Shown: positions 21,016 to 30,585 of the stretch, one piece after another
Numbering within the stretch: the first letter of the stretch is position 1
How the letters are laid out: the number at the start of each line of letters is the position of its first letter
Assembly: GCA_011947345.1 (NCBI GenBank)
Contig: JAAVTG010000286.1
Span: 1 to 50,464, forward strand
Origin: Phytophthora quininea
Lineage: Eukaryota; Oomycota; Peronosporomycetes; Peronosporales; Peronosporaceae
Direction: 5' to 3'
DNA length: 50,464 nt
Made by a program: the position numbers and the translations under genes
Notes under the pieces: generated by a model
The model's database searches: none
What the model was told of the DNA's origin: nothing
Seen by the model: only the letters and a program-made list of their open reading frames with translations

Positions 21016-24000
21016 TTAGTTTGCGGCGTGCTCGACCAGTTTGGCGTAGATGCCCTTCATCTTGACCAGCTCCTGGTGCGTGCCCTGCTCGGCAATCTTG
21101 CCGCCGCTCACGACACAAATCTTGTCCGCCTTGCGGATCGTCGACAGGCGGTGCGCGATGATGATCGTCGTCCGCCGCTTCAACGCCACCACCTTGTCCA
21201 GCGCCTCCTGCACCACCTTCTCGCTCTCCGAGTCCAATGCGCTCGTGGCCTCATCCAGCAGCAGAATGTTGGGGTTCTTCAGGATGGCTCGAGCGATGGC
21301 GATGCGCTGCTTCTGGCCGCCACTCAACTGCTCGCCCTTCATGCCAACTTGGGTGTCGTATCCGTCCGGGAACTGCGTGATGAAATCGTGCGCGTTGGCC
21401 ATCTTGGCCGCCTCCTGGATGTCCTGCTGCGTCGGTCTGCTCGTCAAGCCGTACGCAATGTTGTCGGCGATGGTGCCGATGAACAGCGTCGGCTCCTGAC
21501 CCACCAGACCGATCTGACTGCGCAGCCAGTTGAGGTTGAGTTGTTTGGTGTCCACGCCGTCGAGCAGCACTTGGCCGTCCACGGGGTCGTAGAAGCGCTC
21601 GATGAGCGACACACACGTGCTCTTGCCGCCGCCGCTGGGTCCGCAGAAGGCGACGGTCTGTCCGGCGTCGATGGTGAGGTTGTAGTTCTTGAGCACGGTG
21701 ACTTGGGGTCGTGTCGGGTACCGGAAGAGCACGTTCTTGAACTCGATCTTGCCGATAACTTGCTGCGGGCGTTGGCCGTCGGTCTGGAAGGAATCGATCG
21801 GAGGTTGGCGGTCACGTAGATCCACGATCGCCTTGCCAGATTTGAGTGCATTGTCCGACTCACTGGCAAAGGAGGCGGCGCTACCGATTCCCTGGGCCGA
21901 CATCATGATGGCCATCAGTGTCCGCATGAGCTCCTTGAAGTCGATTTTGTCGTCGCGCACGAGCTGGCCGCCGTACCAGAAGACCAGCGAGTACGTAGCG
22001 AACGTGATGAACGAGCTGAAGCCCAATGCGATGCCGTTGAACTGCGCCTCGCGCTTGCCGCTCACCAGAGGTTCTTCCAGCAGCTTGGAGAACTTGGTGC
22101 AGATCGACTTCTCCAGCCCGAGGACACGACCGTGCGAATGTTGCTGAGCGCCTCGGAAGCGTGCGCACCGACGTCTGACAGCTCGTCCGACATGTGAGCG
22201 GACGATTTCATCTGACGCATGCGGAAGAGTTGGCCCAGGATGAGGAACGGGAACACGGCGAGCATCACCAGCGTCAGCAACCAACTTCCGGTGGTGAACG
22301 AGATCACCAACGCCGCGATGAAGGTGAAGACGGCTTGGACGACTCGACCCTGGGAATCGCCGGAGATCAGCGCCACTTTGGTGGCGTTGGTCGACAGATC
22401 GGCCGTCAGAGCTCCCGTCGCGTTCTTCTTCTCGTCAAAGAAGCCAACGTTTTGTCGGCACAGTGCAGTGAAGTGGATGTTGCGCAGTCGCGACGTGAGC
22501 TTCTCCGACATGTACTTGAAGCAGTAGTTCTGAAGCGCAGCCGCGACGAACATCATGAGCGAGCCGCCGACGTAGCAGAGGCCGTACACCATCACATCGT
22601 GCGACAGCGAATCGAGTGCCGACTGGACGTGGAAGACCTTGTACGACGTGTAGTGGGTCGTCATCGACGCCACCATCTCGCTGATCAACACGGCCGAGCC
22701 AGGCATCGCACACCCCATCACCGCTGCAGCGAGCATGCCAATGATGAATGCTCCTCGCTCCGGTCGGGAAAAGGCAATGGCATCGAAAATCGTGAACGAT
22801 TTGCCGTTCGTCTTGCCGCTCTCCAAGTCACCAGCATTTTCCTCACCCAAGTGCTCACTGACCATCGAGTGACTGCTTCTCTTCTTGAACGAGTTGTGTC
22901 TCGGTTCGTCGCCGTTCGCTTCTGCCAGTGCCGTTTTTGCAGCTTCAGCCTCCTCTTGAGCCTTCTCCTCTTGAATCGTGTACAATTTGTGGTAGATACC
23001 GTCCTCAATCGCCACCAGCTCCTCGTGACGACCTTCCTCCACCACGTGACCGCCATTCACCACCACGATCTTATCTGCTTTACGAACTGTGCTCAGTCGG
23101 TGCGCGATCACCAGCGTCGTCATGCGAGTCTTGTCCATCAGATCGTTCAGAGCTGCCTGCACGATGCGCTCACTCTCGGCGTCGAGTGCGCTGGTGGCCT
23201 CGTCCAGCACCAAAATCTTGGGCTCACGCACGATGGCTCGAGCGATGGCCACGCGCTGCTTCTGACCGCCCGACAACGACACGCCCTTCTCGCCCACCAG
23301 CGTGTCGTACTGCTGCGGGAGCGACATGATGAACGTGTGCGCGTTGGCCAGCTTGGCCGCTTCGATCACCTGGTCACGAGTGATCCCGTCCCCACCGGCC
23401 GCGATGTTCTCGAAGATGGTGGTGGCGAACAGCACGGGCTCTTGCGAGACCAGTCCGATCTGCGAGCGCAGCCACTTGACGTTCAACGTCTTGATGTCTC
23501 GGCCGTCGAGCAGGATGGAACCGGCTTCGGGGTCGTAGAATCTCTCCAGCAGAGCGATCAGCGTACTCTTACCACCGCCGCTGGCTCCGACGAACGCCAC
23601 GGTCTGTCCGCTCTCGATGGTGACGTTGTAGTCGTTGAGGATCTGCACGTCCGGTCGGTTCGGGTATCGGAAGTTGACGTTGGTGGCTTGGATTTTGCCG
23701 GTGCAGGACCCAGGTTTGAGTCCTTCGTCGTTAGAGGCATCAATGGCTGATGGTGTGTCGAGGATCTTGTAGATCTGTGCGGCAGCTCCCTTGGCTTCAG
23801 CGATTGCAGAGATGTTCGGCATGATCTGACCAAGCGAAATGGTTCCCATCAAGATACCGAAGAAGGCCTGGAAGACCTCGCTCGGAGAAGCTTTACCGTG
23901 GGCGACCTTCGATCCACCGTACCAGAGACCGGCAGCGTACATCAACCAAATGCTGCACATGAAGAGCCCGAACACCGCCGCCGAGAACTTGGCGATCTGA

Positions 24001-24905
24001 ATGTTGGTCTCCTCGGCCTTTGAGGCTCGCTCGTTGTACTTGTCGATCGCCAACTTCTCAGCATTCAGCGACGACACGGTACGGATCGATCCTAGCGTCT
24101 CCTCGGCCACGGCACCAGCCTCGGCGTACATTTGCTGCGAGTGCACCGCTCTCTTGCGTAGACTTGTCATCAAGATGCCCAGCGACGCCACCATGCACGG
24201 CATGATGCAGGCCATCACCAGACTAATATCCCACCCGCGCACCAACCCAATCACGTAGCCGGCAATGAATTGGCACGTGTACTTGACCGAGTCGCCGAGC
24301 TTCTGGCCCATGCCATCCTTGATCTTGACTGTATCTCCCGTCAAACGACTCGAGAGCGTCAACGGATCGCTGCTGTCGTACCAGCCGATGTTCATGTACA
24401 GCATGTGGCGAAGAGCTTCGTCACGTAGCGCCTTCATCTGCCTCTCGGCTGAGTTGGCGAAGATCACGTAGGCGATGTAGTCGCTCACGAACAGCCCGAT
24501 CGCGATCAGAATGTAGTCGAAGGCGGCCGAGTTGACGGCGTCCATGTCGACACCACCGTTGGGTTGAGCGAACGCACTGATGGCTTTACCGAAGATCAAG
24601 GCCATGCAGGGAAACAGCGCGCCGTTTGCACCAGCCATCACCACACCGACAAACAGAGCGAGCTTGTCACCGACAGTGCCATAGCGATACAGCTCGGAGA
24701 ACGCGATGGTGGGGATCGATTCTTTCTTCTTGGGCTCCGAGGGCTCCGTCTGTTGGTCGGTGATCTTGGTGGGCTCAACGACAACTTCATTCACTGGAGT
24801 GTTGCCACGTGGAGTCTCGACCTGCACGTAGTCGGTGACTGGAATGGATGAGAGGTTCTCACCACCGGGTTCCACAACCTCTGGATGCAGCTTCAGGGGC
24901 GTCAT
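21016..24905 (-). CDS. ABCB/MDR-type full ABC transporter A (one frameshift)
   Basis: Repaired length is 1,296 residues in the order TMD1-NBD1-linker-TMD2-NBD2, the P-glycoprotein layout of a plasma-membrane exporter. NBD1 has GASGGGKST (Walker A), SQEPVLF (Q-loop), LSGGQKQR (signature), [12 protein letters not shown] (Walker B) and IAHRLST (H-loop). NBD2 has [24 protein letters not shown] and [12 protein letters not shown], so both ATP sites look catalytic. The A-loop tyrosines are in FRYPNRP and FRYPTRP. The frame breaks once near 22120, where VVSLGLEKS needs CCC but only CC is present. The start at 24905 (MTPLKLHPE) is 45 bases downstream of an initiator. The open frame extends 29 codons further upstream, across that initiator. 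Both NBDs are almost identical at the base level to those of B and C. Substrates are unknown; drug and toxin export is the family role. Confidence 0.88.
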
Positions 24906-24949
24906 TGGGCCGACCAAAGGACTTGAATGTGAAGGGTGCGAGACGATGG

Positions 24950-24965
24950 AAAATGTAGAATGAGC
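24950..24965 (-). promoter_or_regulatory. Oomycete initiator of transporter A
   Basis: On the minus strand the sequence is GCTCATTCTACATTTT, a full match to GCTCATTYYNCAWTTT. It lies 45-60 bases before the chosen start codon. Confidence 0.75.
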
Positions 24966-25377
24966 ATCAGACACGACAGCAAGAAGCAGCACCAGACCAG
25001 CACTGAGGGCTGTCCCCTATAATAAGAAACTTCTGCTGCAAAATGATGATCGATGCCGCGCGTAAGGAGTTGCGTTGGTAGTGCTGGTTTACGCCACACG
25101 CACATGAATAACGACTTCACCACCGCAACGTGGTGGTGGTGAGAGCCTTTGAAGCTCTTTGCCATGACAGTTGCAAGTCGTTTTGGGGTTTGCTGTTCGA
25201 GCACGCAGCATCGCATGCGGCTCTCTGTTCGACGACGCGAAAGCCGTTCAACCATGTCGTCACGACGTGGGTCGCCGCAACTGAAAGCGAGGGCAATTCC
25301 GAACCCTTCCACCGCCATTTGCAAGCAACGACATGAGTCTCTGCAGTGGCGGTCGACGAACCAAAGTGCATGTTTGA
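24966..25377. other. Upstream region of transporter A, no gene
   Basis: This is the promoter side of transporter A, bounded by the hAT insertion. Open frames exist on both strands but show no recognisable protein. Together with the 50 bases right of the insertion it would form a spacer of about 530 bp, like the 407 and 525 bp spacers between B-C and C-D. Confidence 0.5.
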
Positions 25378-25385
25378 GTTGATGT

Positions 25386-25400
25386 TAGGGTGGATTCTTA
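25386..25400 (+). repeat. Left terminal inverted repeat of the hAT element
   Basis: TAGGGTGGATTCTTA, directly after the GTTGATGT target duplicate. It pairs with the right end with one mismatch. Confidence 0.82.
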
Positions 25401-25559
25401 GCGCGATCTTAACTGTTAATAGTGTTAACTAACGCTTAATAACATTTTGCTTAGTAGTTAATAGTACTGAGCAATGTAGAAAAAGGCCACAGCTCGACGT
25501 TATTATTTACATTCGTGATCACACAAACACAAGCAAAGTCTAGCAGCGAGTGCAGGACG

Positions 25560-27016
25560 AGCGGCGACAACGACGCCATCGTCACCGTTGTCGAGCTCTT
25601 TGAAGAGGCCAAGTGAGCCACAACTGGCAGGATTTGGCTGCATTTGCGTCCCTACAAGCCCGTGCAAGATCGCGAACGAAGGCCCCACACGACTAAGGAA
25701 GTGCTGGATACGGTGTTTAAATTCTTAGCGTCACCGACTCCGTATGAATTCCAGCGCCGCGCGTCTCGTGAACTCCGTGCGAATGCGCTGTTGGAGGAGC
25801 AACAGCAGGCTCGGTCCAGAGGAGCTGGTGCTGGCGATGTGGGACGGCCCCCTCGGATCATCCTTCTCCACGACCTCGTGAGAAATCTGTGTACGATACT
25901 GTCATTGGCAATGGCGGACGGGAACTGAAGACGCGTGAGTATGACACCCTTACCATCAACGATTTTTATCTGTTACGCGTTGTCGGACGTGGTGCCTTCG
26001 GTAAGGTGATGTTGGTACGAAGAAAAGTGCCTCAGCAACAGAGAGGGCACCGCTGTTGAGTCCTCGCACGATGATGGCAATGGGGATGACTCCACAGCAG
26101 ATTGCAGTTGCTTCAGGAGGCGAACAAGGCAAAGTGTATGCGATGAAAGTCATCAAGAAGGCCGCTGTGTTCGCCAAGAACCAGGTGGAGCACACCAAGA
26201 CAGAGCGACGGATCCTGCAAGGCGTGGATCACCCGTTCATGGTCAAGCTGCGGTACACCTTCCAGAACGAGGCCAAGCTCTACTTCGTCACGGACTTCTA
26301 CAACGGCGGAACGCTGCACTTCCACCTGCGGCGCGCCATGCACTTTGACGAGATCCGAACGCACTTCTACGCTGCTCCGCTCGTGCTGGCCATTTCTCAC
26401 TTACACACGTACAACATCGTGTACCGAGACCTCAAGCCTGAGAACATTCTGCTGAACGACAAGGGATTCATTGTCTTGACGGACTTCGGTCTGTCGCACG
26501 AGTAAGGACGGCATGCAGACGTTCTGTGGTACACCTGAGTACGTTGCGCCCGAGCTGATCCGCCTCGTGCCTTACGGCAAAGGTGTGGACTACTGGTCGC
26601 TCGGTGTCCTCATCTTCGAGATGCTGGCAGGCTACACGCCATTCTAACCACGCCAAACACAACTGCCAGGACATCGTCAAACTACCGCTGCGGTTCCCGT
26701 CCGAGTTTTGCGACGATGCTCGATCCTGCTCCGTGGTTTGACCTGCCGCAACCCCGTCAAGCGACTCGGCTCCGGTCCGTGTGGCGCCCAAGAGATCACG
26801 GACCACCCCTTCTTCAACAGCGTGGACTGGGAGAAACGGTATAAGCGGGAGGCGCCCGTGCCATTCCGACCGGTGGTCAAGTCTGACGGCGAGGTGAACA
26901 ATGTGCCCGAGTTCTTCGAGCGGCAAGAAGAGATAGACTCGGTGGCATCGGACACGCGAATCGGCAACAGCCATGTTTACTCAGGGCTCTCGTACACGAA
27001 GTCATGCAGTCTCTAA
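25560..27016 (+). pseudogene. AGC-family protein kinase gene inside the hAT element (5'-truncated, several frame breaks)
   Basis: Kinase subdomains appear in order. VVGRGAFGKVMLVRRK is the Gly-rich loop (about 25980) and YAMKVIKKA holds the catalytic Lys. VYRDLKPENILL is the catalytic loop, LTDFGLS the DFG segment, and [15 protein letters not shown] the activation loop and APE motif. The AGC C-terminal tail follows with FFNSVDWEKRYKREAPVPF, ending in YSGLSY, a hydrophobic phosphorylation motif as in AKT/SGK/S6K relatives. An N-terminal piece from about 25560 (YKPVQDRERRPHTTKEVLD) precedes it, but I found no plausible in-frame ATG between the transposon end and this piece. Frame breaks occur near 26036, 26503, 26647 and 26740; at least two need more than one base. 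The gene most likely represents a captured, 5'-truncated copy. An unresolved intron structure is the alternative. Confidence 0.7.
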
Positions 27017-27138
27017 GGAGTGAAAGAGAATTTGTGGCACAGCGAGATAGAAAGTAGTGGGAACTCTTACGAATAAGTATGACGGTCATCGCAGTTATGT
27101 ATTTATTTTCATTTGGAGCCTGGTGGAAACAGGAAACC

Positions 27139-29505
27139 TCAGCACTGCCAGAACACGAACTCAAACATATTTGCGAACACCCCTTGTTGTCCAGCTTCAG
27201 TCGGCTTCGTCAAAGTCAGACAAGGACTCCAAAGGAGTTCAAAATCCTCGTCATCGAGGTCAAACGCCGTTTCTTCATCTTCTTCAACCTCTTCCTCGCC
27301 ATCGTCACGCTCGGTCGGCGCAGGTGGAGTAGCATAAACTGGCAACCCCTTTCGATTTTTGTTGCCACAGTTGTTGCGGATGAACGACAATTTCTCGACA
27401 CTTGGAACACTCAGTCGATTTCGTAGCTTGGTATGGGTCAAGCCTTGAATACTCCACAGACGTTCACTTGCTGCTGAAGATGTGGGGCTGCTCAAAACAT
27501 GTTGCGCAAAACGCTTGACAGGAGACCGCGAGAAAACATTATTTCTAATCCACCAGTCAAGAGGTGGTTTAGAGCTGTTAGCTTTCAAGTGTCCACGTCC
27601 CAGTCATCTTTCGCGCCTACCAACCCCATTAGAGCGTTCTCAAACACCTCTTCTGTCACTTGAGCGTTAGCAACATGCCCAGTGCGTTTTGCCAGTTTCA
27701 CAGCATCATCGACGACTTTGTCAACACTAATGCCTTCGAAGGTCGCGAAAGCTGAAAGACTCTTGCTTGGATCCAGTAAATAGGCGATGCTGGTGATACT
27801 GGATCGGGAACAAACGAAGTCCCAGCGTTTTGAGATCGCATCCCGGATTTTAGGCTGAACGGTTCTGTCGTGGAGTCCATGAAGGTCTTCTTTGTACTCA
27901 GGGAGCGCATGAGACGATCAAACTCATGCAATATCATCGAATTTGAGCACAGATCAGATTCGAGAGCGGCGAGTGAACGCGTGATCGGGGCTGTGAGTCT
28001 CTGAACAACCCACGCGTTAGTCCAAAACGTGGAACTGGGTCTCACGATATCTTGGATCTTCTCCAACTTCGCTTTGTTCTCAGCAGTATCCTCGTAGTTT
28101 CGCATCAACTGCGAATTTGTGAACGCTGTAGTTAGCGGCGATTTATTGCTAAGCACACTTCGAATGCACTTCTCCTGCGAATACCATCTTGTTGCGACCG
28201 GCAGTGCTAGCTCTCGAATCTTCTTCTTGCCCACCCTCTGAAAGTGCATCCTGTTCTTCCTAACTCCAGCCAAAAGCAGATTTCGAGCACGCACAAACTT
28301 CGTTACTTTCAGCGCTTGTTGTAGTACTTCTTTCAGCAATGGTAACTTGTAAATATCCTTGAGCAGCAAATTCATCGCATGGGCAGCACACCCACTGTAA
28401 ACAACGTTTGGGCGCCTCGCCTCCACCAGTTTCCCAGCTAATCTCATGTTCGGCGCATTGTCAGAGACAACGGAAGTCACCTTTCCTATTCCAGCCAACT
28501 CTTCAACTTCACCAATAACTCGCAGGATTTCTTCAGCCATAAATTCTCCGGTGTGATTGGCAGAACCAGTCGTCCCTGACGACCACATCATTGGCCTCAT
28601 CTTCGGCGATGTCAGGACGTAGTTGACAATGCTCTCGCGACATGTGTTCGTCCAGCCATCGGTAACCAAAGTAAGGCGTTTTTGTGGCTTGAGAATCTCT
28701 GCCAGTTCAGAACGTTCTACTTGGTATACCTCATTCAGCAAACTCGTCGCAAGGGCACGACGTGTAGGCAGTCGGAAGGCCGGGTTACAACGAGTAAACG
28801 CGCTTTGCAAATGGGGTTTTCGATGGCTCGGAAAGGTATCCCAGCCGTATAAAACCCTCTAGCAAGCTCAACATGAACCTCGTGGATCTCGGTGTCACTC
28901 AAAACCGGGGTCTGGTGGGTCGATGAGCCGTAGCTGGTTCTGCGGGACTTAACCGGAGAAAACATGGCTCCGCCATTGGAGGAACGGCGTTTACCCTTCT
29001 TCAGCTTCGCGATACGGGTGCTGTGTTTCGCTTTCACGTCCGTCGGTATTGAATCACAACTCTCGAAGTGACGGACTAAGTCTCGAGTGAGTTGGGCACT
29101 GTTAACACGCCACGTTCTGCAGTGGGGGCATAAAACATCAGGATGTGGTTTGTCAGGGCCTCGCTGGTGCACGATGGTGAATTCATCCCACAGCTGATCT
29201 TGCTTGCGGCCCGTCGTTGGGACGGAGTCGAGGAAGACTTCGATGTGTGCTTGATGACTGGTAGTTGTGAGACGAACTTGAGCTTGGACTTGGTAGCTTC
29301 GAGGCAAATTGCGTTGTGGGGAGAACCGAGCGCGTTCGTGATTTGATTTCCGCGCCAAGATTCTTGGGTGCCCTTTCAGGTTTTGAATTTCGCGCCGATA
29401 TTGCCAAGATCTCTTTTGGCGCGAAATCCAAAACAGCGCGAGGAACGAGATAGCTCGTTGCTGAAGGAGGCAGCAGAGGGACTTGTTGGGATGGCAGAGA
29501 TTCAT
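27139..29505 (-). CDS. hAT transposase with BED zinc finger (three frame breaks)
   Basis: From the N-terminus: a BED-type finger (WDEFTIVHQRG, CPHC, RHFESC) at about 29040-29200; the FYTAGIPFRAIENP segment; the DUF659-type catalytic region (RLTLVTDGWTNTCRESIVNY, SDNAPNMRLAGK, GCAAHAMNLLLKDI); and the C-terminal hAT dimerisation region (SSPTSSAASERLWSIQGL, KLRNRLS, VEKLSFIRNN). An acidic tail ends at 27139. Frame breaks lie at about 28812 (CCC, one base short), about 27805 and about 27588. The acidic catalytic residues around VTDGW and SDNAPN are present. The start is uncertain: the frame is open to an ATG at 29505, but the first 60 residues do not look like transposase. It probably supplied, or once supplied, mobility to the surrounding element. 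Confidence 0.82.
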
Positions 29506-30400
29506 GACCTGTTTAGCAGCATCAATACCACGTTAGAATGTTTTAAGGTGCAATACAAAAGTGTAAATTCGTACCAATCCAGTTCCGCAGGCAAGTTGCT
29601 GTACGGCACAAGAATCTTGGTCACCCCAGTAGTAGTTGCTGCTTGAAGGGGCTCGTGTCGAAAATTGGCACATTCTTGGTGGCGAAGTTCGCCAAGTTCT
29701 TGGACACTATGATCACCAGTAACTAGGCCCATGAATACATCGGCATTAATATCGGCTGTGCCAGACACAACAACTACGTCGACATGTGCATAGCAGCATC
29801 AGCCGCTGACAAGTACATTTTGCCATTCGGTATGCAGGTTCTCCGCGAGCATTCAACGACACTCCGATGATACCATCTTGCGATGGTACTACTAGGTCGC
29901 CACCAGAAAAGCAGCATGTAGGTCGTGGAAATCATGGGGACGCCAAAGCGTTGAGCCGGTCCCAGTGCAACATTCGCTCCCGGATCTGCACGAAAGCTGC
30001 GTCAAATTCATACAATTTATCACCACCAGCTTATTCTTGCGCGCATCGCCCACAAACAGCGTGTAATTGTTGACTGCACCGAACGTCGTGTATTCCAGCA
30101 ACACACCACTGTACTTCCCCCAACATGAACCGCCTGGGTCAGCGTGGCATTGAAGCCGCTGTCAGTGAAGCTCTTGAGAGGCGTGGTTCTGACTTGCCGT
30201 CTTGTTCAATTTGGCAGCAGCCCACTATCGAGCGAGCAGCAACGTCAGGACCGACAGAATTCTCAACAGCATGCATAGGATGATCGAAGTGATGACGGCG
30301 GGCTCAGCGGGCGCCAGCAGCGGCGCACTCACGGCAAATACCATCGCCACCAACGGAGACAGCATAGAAATCCAAAATTACAATATCAGCCATATCTCAC
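29506..30400 (-). pseudogene. Unidentified coding fragment inside the hAT element
   Basis: Minus-strand segments in alternating frames read as protein: SFTDSGFNATLTQAVHVGG and VLLEYTTFGAVNNYTLFVGD (30050-30165), then FDAAFVQIRERMLHWDRLNA (about 29960), VPSQDGIIGVSLNARGEPAY (about 29850) and VVVSGTADINADVFMGLVTG (about 29740). The frame changes at least three times and no start codon stands out. It is unlike hAT proteins, so like the kinase it may be captured host sequence. I recognise no family. Confidence 0.4.
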
Positions 30401-30512
30401 AGTCTTTTCTTTGCGCGCCCTTTCGTTTTTAGTATTTCATAGTAATTTCTAGATGTTATTAAAGGTGTTAATACTACAATATGTTAATAACTGTTAATAG
30501 TAATTCTTAGGG

Positions 30513-30527
30513 TAAGGATCCACCCTA
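30513..30527 (-). repeat. Right terminal inverted repeat of the hAT element
   Basis: On the minus strand TAGGGTGGATCCTTA, followed outward by the second GTTGATGT copy. One mismatch to the left end. Confidence 0.82.
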
Positions 30528-30585
30528 GTTGATGTCCAATATGGATTATTCTTTCCTTCTATGTCATTCAATATGAAGCCATTGC

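Larger units (their letters stand above)
25378..30535. mobile_element. hAT-type DNA transposon carrying captured host gene sequence
   Basis: The element proper is 25386-30527 (5,142 bp). Its ends are 15 bp inverted repeats, TAGGGTGGATTCTTA on the left and TAGGGTGGATCCTTA on the right (minus strand), differing at one base. It is flanked on both sides by GTTGATGT (25378-25385 and 30528-30535), an 8 bp target-site duplication, which is the hAT hallmark. TAGGG-type ends also suit hAT elements. A 13 bp subterminal repeat, AACTGTTAATAGT, lies at 25411-25423 and again at 30489-30501. Inside are a BED-finger hAT transposase (minus strand), most of an AGC kinase gene (plus strand) and a further coding fragment (minus strand). 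It sits between transporters A and B, 50 bases from B's stop codon. Confidence 0.82.

Noticed and set aside
22194..23750. Long plus-strand open frame (518 codons) opposite transporter A, with similar ones at 32431-33315, 40985-41965 and, on the minus strand, 45381-46598
   Set aside because: They lie exactly antisense to conserved ABC coding sequence, are His/Arg/Val-rich, recur wherever the same NBD occurs and show no domain. They are shadows of codon bias.
27017..29600. The hAT transposase as a separate nested element inside a larger unit
   Set aside because: No closer pair of inverted ends or second 8 bp duplication was seen around 27.0-29.6 kb, while the outer pair is convincing. Divergent inner ends could still have been missed.
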